Shown: piece by piece, positions 1 to 5,810 of the stretch
Layout: the number at the start of each line of letters is the position of its first letter
Numbering within the stretch: the stretch's first letter is position 1
Assembly: GCA_022360105.1 (NCBI GenBank)
Contig: JAKSDL010000130.1
Coordinates: forward strand, 1-6,687
Reading direction: 5' to 3'
DNA length: 6,687 nt
From: Pseudomonadota bacterium
GTDB taxonomy: Bacteria; SAR324; XYD2-FULL-50-16; JAHJRI01
Notes under the pieces: generated by a model
What the model was told of the DNA's origin: nothing
Database searches by the model: none
Seen by the model: the letters and a program-made list of their open reading frames with translations, nothing else
Position numbers and translations under genes: made by a program

Positions 1-879
1 GCAAGTCTCTCCCTGGCCATCGAAGAACTGGGGATAACCAAAGGCAGAAAGGCTGTGATCATTCTTTCGGATGGGGTTAACAATCCGGCTTACCCGCACA
101 CAAACAAGATCAACGAGCAATTTGGAGCAAAATTTACCCCCCATACAACTCCTTTGGAGAAACTACAATTGGAAGGTATTTCCCTTTATGTCATCAATTT
201 TGGAAAGAGATCTGATAAAAAAGACAGGCATTTGAAAACAATCGCTAAACAATCAGGTGGTGTAACGTTCGATGCCCACAGCGCAAGACAGCTTGACCAG
301 GTGTATTCTAAAATCATGAATCAGGTACAAAGGGAATATATCACCACCTACCGGGCTACAATGGACCCTGCCGATCGTAAATTTGTACAGGTGAAATACA
401 AGCAGGGTTCCGCCAGTGATACTGTTTCCAGAACCTATTTTTCCAGCACGGTGTTTGGCCAACCGTCCGAATCATTCAATGCTGTTTTTCTAATGGCTAT
501 CGCCGTTGCCGGAGCTCTACTCTGGTGGATTTCTCGTTTGAAATTTGAAAAACAACATCGCAGCCCTTCCATTGAAGTGCTAAATGCCGGTGCCGGCAAG
601 CTTTCTACCCAGGTCGTAACTTTGGGGGGCGAGGAAACAATTATCGGCAGTTCACCCAATGCGGACATGACAATAGCAGGATTACCGACAGTAGAAGAAA
701 ACCATGCAACCATTGTTTTTGACCCTTCTTCAAAAAAATATGCCCTGGAAGGAAAAGGAAAGATGTTAGTCAATAATCAGCTTGTCACAACCAAAGTATT
801 GGAGCCGGGCGATTTAATCAATATTGATGGCACCACCATGGTTTTTGATGAAGGGGCAGACGAGGAAGATGAGGAATGA
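1..879 (+). CDS. VWA - transmembrane - FHA domain protein, 5' end outside window
   Basis: The frame is open from the first base, so the start lies upstream; 292 residues are visible. Residues 17-24 (RKAVIILS followed by DG) are the core strand and metal-site loop of a VWA domain, which continues to about residue 120 with a GISLYVINFG strand and a TIAKQSGGVTFDA segment. The DxSxS metal motif must lie upstream. A short beta-rich stretch follows, then one membrane helix at residues 161-178 (from AVFLMAIAV to LLWWIS) and a basic segment (RLKFEKQHR). By the positive-inside rule this puts VWA in the periplasm and the C-terminus in the cytoplasm. Residues about 195-282 match an FHA domain (ETIIGSSPNADMTI, ENHATI, VNNQLV, LEPGDLINIDG), followed by an acidic tail. 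The usual GR arginine is Ser217 and the usual SRxH serine is Glu232, so phosphothreonine binding is doubtful. A link between an external ligand and a cytoplasmic partner is inference. Confidence 0.85.
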   Translation, partial: ASLSLAIEELGITKGRKAVIILSDGVNNPAYPHTNKINEQFGAKFTPHTTPLEKLQLEGISLYVINFGKRSDKKDRHLKTIAKQSGGVTFDAHSARQLDQVYSKIMNQVQREYITTYRATMDPADRKFVQVKYKQGSASDTVSRTYFSSTVFGQPSESFNAVFLMAIAVAGALLWWISRLKFEKQHRSPSIEVLNAGAGKLSTQVVTLGGEETIIGSSPNADMTIAGLPTVEENHATIVFDPSSKKYALEGKGKMLVNNQLVTTKVLEPGDLINIDGTTMVFDEGADEEDEE

Positions 880-887
880 AACTGGTT

Positions 888-924
888 GTTTTGGAATCCT
901 CATCTGTAGGATAAATCCCAAAAC
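888..924 (+). terminator. Imperfect hairpin after the VWA-FHA gene, possible weak terminator
   Basis: Nine bases after the stop codon, GTTTTGG (888-894) can pair with CCAAAAC (918-924). Inside it ATCC (896-899) can pair with GGAT (909-912), leaving a bulge. The sequence after the stem is GTTGTT, not a true T run, so this is at best a weak intrinsic terminator. It is the only stem-loop I see between this gene and the next. Confidence 0.3.
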
Positions 925-956
925 GTTGTTAACAGTGGGTAAACACTAAATTAAAG

Positions 957-1388
957 ATGAGCGAAATTAAAATATTTATAGGAAATTGTCATTGCGGCAA
1001 TATTCAATATGAATTTAAAACTGCATTGAAGATTTCAGAGTTCGCAATACGCCGGTGTGATTGCTCTTATTGCACAAAGTCAGGAACTCGTTATGTTTCA
1101 GATCCAAATGGAGAGCTTTCAATAAACATTGGGGATGAATCTCAAACGTCGACTTATGAGTTCGGCACTAAAACCGCCCAATTTAAAGTTTGCGCTATAT
1201 GTGGCAGCATTCCTTTGGCGACATCCGAAATCGACGGAAATTTATTTGGCATTGTAAATATAAATACTCTGGAAGAAGCAGAACACTTTAGTCGGCACGC
1301 CAAAGTGATGAGCTATGATGAGGAAACGGTAGACGAAAGATTGTCCAGAAGGAAAAAGAACTGGATAGGTACAGTTACTTATCGGTAG
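957..1388 (+). CDS. GFA / CENP-V family zinc protein (Mss4-like fold)
   Basis: A complete 143-residue protein, the usual length for the GFA family (glutathione-dependent formaldehyde-activating enzyme / centromere protein V). Seven cysteines fall in the family pattern: NCHCG (C11, C13), CDCSYC (C34, C36, C39) and CAICG (C79, C82). In the characterised Gfa of Paracoccus the first and last pairs hold a structural zinc, and the middle three bind a second zinc at the active site, so both sites appear intact. Characterised members help form S-hydroxymethylglutathione from formaldehyde, but the family is broad and most members have unknown substrates; no formaldehyde dehydrogenase gene is in the window. 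There is no signal peptide, so it is probably cytoplasmic. No clear Shine-Dalgarno precedes the ATG (the bases just before it are AAATTAAAG). No other start codon lies in frame between it and the upstream stop at 930-932. The gene runs toward the next gene and ends 17 bases from that gene's stop. Confidence 0.85.
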   Translation: MSEIKIFIGNCHCGNIQYEFKTALKISEFAIRRCDCSYCTKSGTRYVSDPNGELSINIGDESQTSTYEFGTKTAQFKVCAICGSIPLATSEIDGNLFGIVNINTLEEAEHFSRHAKVMSYDEETVDERLSRRKKNWIGTVTYR

Positions 1389-1405
1389 TTCACCCGCCGT
1401 TTAAC

Positions 1406-2434
1406 CTAAAGAACAGTGGATTTGACCAGTTTGTTATTCTGATCATAGGTATCGATTTTTTGCTGCTTCCCTTCAGTGTTAAAACTAATTGTCTGTTTTT
1501 TTAAACCGGTTCTTTGTAAGATTTTGTTGTTAAAAAACCGCTCCTCCTTTTTTTTCTTCCCTTTTGAATCGAAAAAATACGCGACTTTGGTATAGCGTTC
1601 ATTAAAGGGTCTATCCTCTGCATAATAAGCCTCTTGCGAGAAAACAGTTCCCTGGTTGTTGTATAAGTAAACCTGTTTTTTAATTCCTTGCTGGGCGACC
1701 AGGCTCTTTGTTAAAAGCCATTCCTCTCTTTTTTTTCTTCCTTTGTTGTCGTACATAAACACTGATTGATAGTAACCAAGAGGATTGGTTTCAGCATCCG
1801 GATAGAATCTCTCTTTGCGGATCAGGTTACCGCGATCATTATAATTTAATACCTCTCTCATTAACTCGTCAGGCTTTGCATCATCGACAAGGAAAAACAT
1901 CTCCTCTTTGTAGAGTCGGCCGTTTGGCTTGAAATGCTTAATCTTCTTGTATTCTCCTGTCAGTTTTAATTCTTCTGCGGAGCTATATTGTTCAATCCTT
2001 GAAGTGGTTGATTTTCTTTTTTCTGTCCCTAGGTATTCTATGGTCCTATCCACGCCTAGTTTAGCCGCTGCTTTTTCTGTATATCTATGCTCAATATGAG
2101 TTGGTTTTCCTTTATCATCATAAAAAATGGTGTCTTGGATAAATCCTTTTTTCCTGGCATAAGATTTTGTGAAAAAGCGTTCCAGCTTGATCCTTTTCTC
2201 TTTTTCGTTAAAGTGGGTTATTGTTTTATAGTGTCCGAGTTTAAGAGCCCTGGCCTTCGGATAGGTCCTGATTTCTTTTAATACAATGTTATCATCGCTG
2301 TAATAGGTGATAATTCTGTTTTGATATTGCTCCTCTGCATAAAGAACGGGAATAAATCCCAGCAATAAAAGGCTGAATATAAATAAAACGCAACCATTAT
2401 GGTTCGATCTTGAAAACAATTTTAAAAGCTCCAT
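1406..2434 (-). CDS. Exported protein of about ten 30-residue tandem repeats, function unknown
   Basis: I chose the ATG at 2434 (342 aa). It is preceded by ACAGGTCTT, which contains a plausible AGG ribosome site, and it places a typical signal peptide first: a basic start, a hydrophobic core (VLFIFSLLLLGF) and likely cleavage after LYA near residue 33. The frame extends 13 codons upstream to a TTG at 2473 that has no ribosome site and would put extra residues before the signal peptide. The mature protein is almost entirely diverged repeats of about 30 residues. Each follows the pattern aromatic strand, D/N-x-x-G-K, K-x-E-x-F/Y-F/Y, then 6-8 variable residues and G-x-x-K. Clear copies include YDNKGRKKREEW, FDSKGKKKKEERFF and YNDRGNLIRKERFY. 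The pattern resembles MORN_2/YwqK-like or RHS-like beta-hairpin repeats, but I cannot assign a family. It is lysine-rich and probably periplasmic or surface-exposed. No enzyme motif is visible. It is transcribed alone, toward the GFA gene. Confidence 0.75.
   Translation of the reverse strand: MELLKLFSRSNHNGCVLFIFSLLLLGFIPVLYAEEQYQNRIITYYSDDNIVLKEIRTYPKARALKLGHYKTITHFNEKEKRIKLERFFTKSYARKKGFIQDTIFYDDKGKPTHIEHRYTEKAAAKLGVDRTIEYLGTEKRKSTTSRIEQYSSAEELKLTGEYKKIKHFKPNGRLYKEEMFFLVDDAKPDELMREVLNYNDRGNLIRKERFYPDAETNPLGYYQSVFMYDNKGRKKREEWLLTKSLVAQQGIKKQVYLYNNQGTVFSQEAYYAEDRPFNERYTKVAYFFDSKGKKKKEERFFNNKILQRTGLKKQTISFNTEGKQQKIDTYDQNNKLVKSTVL
1409..2317 (-). repeat. Protein-level tandem repeat region, about 10 units of about 90 bases
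   Basis: Translated on the minus strand, this stretch splits into about ten units of 28-33 residues that share the G-K...K-x-E-x-F-F core and end in a G-x-x-K-like turn. The last unit is short. The units are well diverged in DNA, so this is an old duplication series and not a recently expanded DNA repeat. Confidence 0.6.
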
Positions 2435-2655
2435 AAGACCTGTATTCCGGTTTAGGCAGATTATTCGGAACAACCCGGGTAAAAAAGAATTTTGCTAAAC
2501 CTTCGTCAGCATAAGCGCTATTTAAAATAGTATTTATTTAAAAGATTGAACGAAAGCAAGCAAAAAAACATCAAATCAAGCATCTGGCAATTGAATCTAC
2601 TATATCAAATTAGGAGCTGCAGTGAACAGGATTTTATGGATTCTCCCTTGCTTAT

Positions 2656-2685
2656 TTTACATCTGACGATAAAAAAAGGTATAAT
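2656..2685 (+). promoter_or_regulatory. Sigma70-type promoter for the 848-aa gene
   Basis: TTTACA (2656-2661, five of six bases match the -35 consensus) is followed after 18 bases by a perfect TATAAT (2680-2685). Transcription would begin near 2692 and give an untranslated leader of about 73 bases before the main ATG. The spacer contains a run of seven A (2671-2677) next to the -10 box. Confidence 0.65.
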
Positions 2686-2725
2686 AGGTGCTTAGTAATC
2701 TCAGTCTATTAATAAAGGCCATCTT

Positions 2726-2746
2726 ATGTGCCACTTGTTTGTGTAA
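2726..2746 (+). CDS. Possible six-codon leader ORF (MCHLFV) before the 848-aa gene
   Basis: ATG at 2726 is preceded by AAAGG (2714-2718) at a spacing of seven bases, the best ribosome binding site in this leader. It reads MCHLFV and stops at TAA (2744-2746). It is in the same frame as the main ORF, whose ATG lies 18 bases after this stop and has no Shine-Dalgarno. It could be a regulatory leader peptide, a site for translational reinitiation, or the true gene start interrupted by a nonsense codon or sequence error. It has no attenuator-like codon run. Confidence 0.35.
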   Translation: MCHLFV

Positions 2747-2764
2747 AATACGAATATATTTTTT

Positions 2765-5311
2765 ATGCTGGGTAAACCGTCGATAAAACCACTATCCCTG
2801 CAAACACCTGAAAATAAAGTTTATATTCTGAAGCTGATAGCGCATCAGAAATTGGGATCGAAGTGGATATATTTTCGAAAAATTAAACGGGGAGATCAGG
2901 GGCTTGCCATTTTTAGGGAAAAGTCCCTGATGGAGCAAATGAAAGCCACTCGGGCGGCATTGCGTTTTACGACAAGAAACGCCAGAAAATTGTATCGATT
3001 GGTTTATCTTGAATCCTTAAAGGATATCAAAGCCTACACAGGATTGAAAACCGAATTTCCCGAGCTTCACGAAGACGAGGCCGGCGATGAGATCATGTCA
3101 TTAAACTCGACTCATGATGCAGTAATCATCTCCTGGACGCCAATAAAATTTCTTCTGCCTGTTGTCCAGCTTAGAGCTAAAGGTGCCGCTACACAACGCC
3201 ATACTGAGGGGTTGGCAGCCAAATTGTTTTTCAAGGTTGCAGGCTATTATGCAGATCCAGCCAATTGGGATCGTTATAAACTGAATCTGTATCTGCGGCG
3301 GATCACAAACGCGTCATCCTATCAGGAAATTGTTTCGGAGTTGGAACCACTGAAGTCAGATCTGGAAAAATTTGTCGAGGCTTACGAACCGTTTAAATTT
3401 GGGAAAGCGTCCTTATCCAAGGATGTGGCAACAGATCAGGATGCTTTTGACGATGCCATGGGAATTGAAAGTTTTGATTCCCAGCTACACACGCTCTATT
3501 GGTATAATTTTATTTACCTTTCCATTGAACAATTTCTGTTCAGGTACTATCTGACTTTGGTTATCTCGACAGTCTCAACCGATGCCATTCGATATCTGAC
3601 GACAATTTTCCAGCCCGTAATGGCCAAAGCCATCGAAAACCGAAATGTATTTTTGGGCTCTTTTGAAACCGACAGAACCAAACGTGCTTTCAGAGTGCCA
3701 TTCCAACGATTGGCAAAGGAAAAGCTGAAAGAGCCTCTGAAAAAGAACATTAAAACCCAAATGGGTAACTTTGAAACGTTTACCTATAACCTGCCGCTGC
3801 TGGATCAGACTACCCTAACATATGAACTGGAAGATACTCCCGGTGAAGACTCGGAATGGAGTACATTTGCTAAGCATTATATCCTGAACATTGATCGTCC
3901 TCCAGTCGTTGAAACAAACGAACAAAAACCGGAAGAAGCACAAGTTAAAGAAAAGAAAGAAGATCCGGCTTTAATTGAAGAGAAAAAGCAACTAACGAAA
4001 GAAAAAGAACTATTGCTTCAGGAAAAAAAGGAGCTGACCGCCAGAAAAGCCGCAATCAAACAAAAAGATGATGATTCAGAGTCGTTGGGAAAAGAAGAAA
4101 AAATAGAGATTGAGGAGCAAAAAACAAAGCTGTTGGATGATGAGCTGCAATTGGATAAGAAAATTCAGAAGCTTAAGGAAAAATTCACACAATTTGAAGC
4201 AAAACAGAAAGACTCGGATATCGCCCAGGTTGAAGATGATAAACGTGCTGAGGCAAAATTTGAAGACCCTGAAGCTATTGTCCAATTCGAGAGTGAATTA
4301 TCGCAGCTACCGGTTAGGCAATTTGTTTTGATGAACATCATGACAACCATGATCAATTGCACTGAAGCAAAAAGACAAGCTCGATACAAGATTATGGAGC
4401 GTTTTAAGGAGCGAGTAGCGAACGATCAGGAGTTGGAAGCTAAACGAATTGCGGAGATAAGAAAAAAGGCGGAAAAAAAACTTCGAGAATTAAAAAAGCG
4501 CAAAAGTAAAATGGACCGGCTGAAGCAAAGTGGGACGGTTAACGTAATTGCTGATGACATTAACAAATTTGAAAAGGGCATTGAGGAGAGAATTGAAATA
4601 ATTAAAAAAGACTCCGATCAAAATTTACAGGCGCAAAAGCAAAGGCTGAATATCTTATTTGATCAAATCTCAAAAGAAAAATCGTCAAATGTTGGTGAGA
4701 TTCCCAGGCATCTTTGGAAATTAATCCTTAAAGTCAAGCCTGAAGACGGGTTTCCCCAGGGATTTCCTGCATTTGTTGCCAAACACATTCAGACAAACTT
4801 TACCAGGGAATTGGAACCGTTTTATAAAAATATTTTTAATATCCTTGATCTGCCAATCAAAGAAAAAATCCTGATGATTCAGTCGCTCGAAAAAACAGAT
4901 ATTGAAACCTCCGTTAAACTATTATTGGATGATGGTGAAGAAAGGGAGTTTCAACAAAAAGTAGATAACATGAAAGCGGAATTGAATAGTCAGGTTCCGG
5001 ATCTGTTCACATGTAAAATAGTGTTTTTAAATAAACTTATCTCTATCGATGATGTACTGGATTTAAGCGTTGATAATAAAAGCTTGAATACCTTATTAGT
5101 TTTGAAAATCGCATCGCCAAAACAGCATCAGAATTTTAACTTGCAACCGGAAGTGATCAAATCGCTTCTGGAGTTGAACAGCCTCAAAAATCCACTACCA
5201 AAATACAGTGTAATTCAATCCGGCAAAGAGAAAGCACAAAACCCTGAAAAACGTATCAATTCTGCTATTCTTAATAGTTTGCTTGCCAAGCTTGAAAAAA
5301 CTAAAACCTGA
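2765..5311 (+). CDS. Large charged coiled-coil protein, function unknown
   Basis: I do not recognise this 848-residue protein. It has no signal peptide and no clear membrane helix, so it is probably cytoplasmic. Residues 1-375 look globular and helical, with an aromatic-rich stretch at about 243-271 (TLYWYNFIYLSIEQFLF). Residues 386-490 are a Lys/Glu-rich coiled coil (for example KKQLTKEKELLLQEKKEL), broken by DDDSES near 434. Residues 517-531 form a short hydrophobic segment (VRQFVLMNIMTTMIN). A second coiled-coil region covers about 545-642 (for example EIRKKAEKKLRELKKRK), and 643-848 is mostly helical with many leucines. There are only two cysteines and no nucleotide-binding motif that I can see. 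The ATG is the first start after the in-frame stop at 2744, but it has no ribosome site, only an AT-rich run. ATG at 2930 (codon 56) has AGGGA upstream but would discard protein-like sequence. A scaffold or structural role is a guess. It has its own promoter. Confidence 0.8.
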   Translation: MLGKPSIKPLSLQTPENKVYILKLIAHQKLGSKWIYFRKIKRGDQGLAIFREKSLMEQMKATRAALRFTTRNARKLYRLVYLESLKDIKAYTGLKTEFPELHEDEAGDEIMSLNSTHDAVIISWTPIKFLLPVVQLRAKGAATQRHTEGLAAKLFFKVAGYYADPANWDRYKLNLYLRRITNASSYQEIVSELEPLKSDLEKFVEAYEPFKFGKASLSKDVATDQDAFDDAMGIESFDSQLHTLYWYNFIYLSIEQFLFRYYLTLVISTVSTDAIRYLTTIFQPVMAKAIENRNVFLGSFETDRTKRAFRVPFQRLAKEKLKEPLKKNIKTQMGNFETFTYNLPLLDQTTLTYELEDTPGEDSEWSTFAKHYILNIDRPPVVETNEQKPEEAQVKEKKEDPALIEEKKQLTKEKELLLQEKKELTARKAAIKQKDDDSESLGKEEKIEIEEQKTKLLDDELQLDKKIQKLKEKFTQFEAKQKDSDIAQVEDDKRAEAKFEDPEAIVQFESELSQLPVRQFVLMNIMTTMINCTEAKRQARYKIMERFKERVANDQELEAKRIAEIRKKAEKKLRELKKRKSKMDRLKQSGTVNVIADDINKFEKGIEERIEIIKKDSDQNLQAQKQRLNILFDQISKEKSSNVGEIPRHLWKLILKVKPEDGFPQGFPAFVAKHIQTNFTRELEPFYKNIFNILDLPIKEKILMIQSLEKTDIETSVKLLLDDGEEREFQQKVDNMKAELNSQVPDLFTCKIVFLNKLISIDDVLDLSVDNKSLNTLLVLKIASPKQHQNFNLQPEVIKSLLELNSLKNPLPKYSVIQSGKEKAQNPEKRINSAILNSLLAKLEKTKT

Positions 5312-5320
5312 TTTTTGGTA

Positions 5321-5345
5321 AAATCTGAAACTTTTGAACAGATTT
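5321..5345 (+). terminator. Hairpin after the 848-aa gene, weak terminator candidate
   Basis: AAATCTG (5321-5327) can pair with CAGATTT (5339-5345) around an 11-base loop, ten bases after the stop codon. The stem is AT-rich and no T run follows, so intrinsic termination here would be inefficient. Read-through into the pentapeptide gene is possible. Confidence 0.25.
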
Positions 5346-5394
5346 CGCATTGAATTATCGAACGTCACCATAACTGTAAATAAGAAAGGATCTT

Positions 5395-5398
5395 GAGG
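5395..5398 (+). promoter_or_regulatory. Ribosome binding site of the pentapeptide-repeat gene
   Basis: GAGG sits six bases before the ATG at 5405, an ideal Shine-Dalgarno that fixes this start. It shows that this genome uses Shine-Dalgarno initiation, which makes the missing site at the 848-aa gene more notable. Confidence 0.75.
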
Positions 5399-5404
5399 TA
5401 AAGA

Positions 5405-5803
5405 ATGCTCAAAAAAACAATGATATTCCTGCTGATTATCAGCTGTTTGTGTTCGATGGCAGCAATGGGATTTACCAGGGCAAGTCGTCTATCCGCCCTC
5501 AACGAGTTTGATGTGGAAAGAAACAGAAACACATTGCTGCGCACAAATAGGTGTAAGGGATGCTATTTGGCCTATGCCAAACTCTCCGGGATGGATTTGG
5601 CAAACGCTGATTTAAGAAATGCAAACCTTATTGGTGCGACGTTCATAAGAGCGACCCTGTTTGGTGCAAACCTTGGAGGAGCTAAAATAGCAGGGGCAAA
5701 TTTTACCGGGGCGCTGTGGATTGATGGATCAATCTGTCAAACTGGGTCCGTCGGACGCTGCATTCGAGTTCAACAGCAGCCGCAAACTCCACCGACTCAA
5801 TAA
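5405..5803 (+). CDS. Exported pentapeptide-repeat protein
   Basis: A complete 132-residue protein. Residues 1-22 form a signal peptide (basic MLKKT, then MIFLLIISCLCSMAAMG). IISC at residues 11-14 fits a lipobox but would leave an unusually short hydrophobic core, so ordinary cleavage near residue 20-22 is as likely. Residues 53-102 contain ten continuous A(D/N)Lxx pentapeptides with central residues L55, L60, L65, L70, L75, F80, L85, L90, I95 and F100, which predict a right-handed beta-helix of about 2.5 turns. The preceding RCKGC (C50, C53) and the following DGSICQTGSVGRC (C111, C119) are typical of a common subfamily of secreted pentapeptide proteins, and the cysteine pairs may form disulfides in the periplasm. 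The tail is Gln/Pro-rich. Some cytoplasmic family members mimic DNA and bind gyrase, but an exported one is unlikely to do that; its function is unknown. It lies 93 bases after the 848-aa gene, possibly transcribed with it, and meets era head-on. Confidence 0.85.
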   Translation: MLKKTMIFLLIISCLCSMAAMGFTRASRLSALNEFDVERNRNTLLRTNRCKGCYLAYAKLSGMDLANADLRNANLIGATFIRATLFGANLGGAKIAGANFTGALWIDGSICQTGSVGRCIRVQQQPQTPPTQ

Positions 5804-5810
5804 TCATTTT

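Larger units (their letters stand above)
2435..2764. other. Divergent intergenic region, 330 bases
   Basis: This gap separates two genes that point away from each other. On the right side it holds a good plus-strand promoter and a short leader ORF, described separately. On the left it has an AT-rich palindrome, CTATTTAAAATAG (2518-2530), and a direct repeat of TATTTAAAA (2519-2527 and 2535-2543). I do not see a convincing minus-strand promoter for the repeat protein. No RNA gene fold or longer coding frame is evident. Confidence 0.6.

Noticed and set aside
2435..2473. Longer start for the repeat protein at a TTG codon (2473)
   Set aside because: There is no ribosome site before the TTG, and the 13 extra residues would precede a normal signal peptide; the ATG at 2434 has an AGG-type site.
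2473..2480. ACCCGGGT palindrome upstream of the repeat-protein gene
   Set aside because: It is eight bases only, with no second copy or flanking structure; chance is sufficient.
3372..4389. Several short open frames on both strands inside the 848-aa gene
   Set aside because: They overlap a clearly coding frame, have no ribosome sites or domains I recognise, and are typical shadow frames.
4473..4480. Run of eight A inside the 848-aa gene as a possible slippage or programmed frameshift site
   Set aside because: Lys/Glu-rich coiled-coil coding sequence in AT-rich DNA naturally produces A runs (GAA AAA AAA), and I see no downstream stem-loop or useful alternative frame.
5334..5383. Possible promoter for the pentapeptide gene (TTGAAC or TTGAAT with downstream AT-rich hexamers)
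   Set aside because: No -10-like hexamer lies at an acceptable spacing with more than a weak match.
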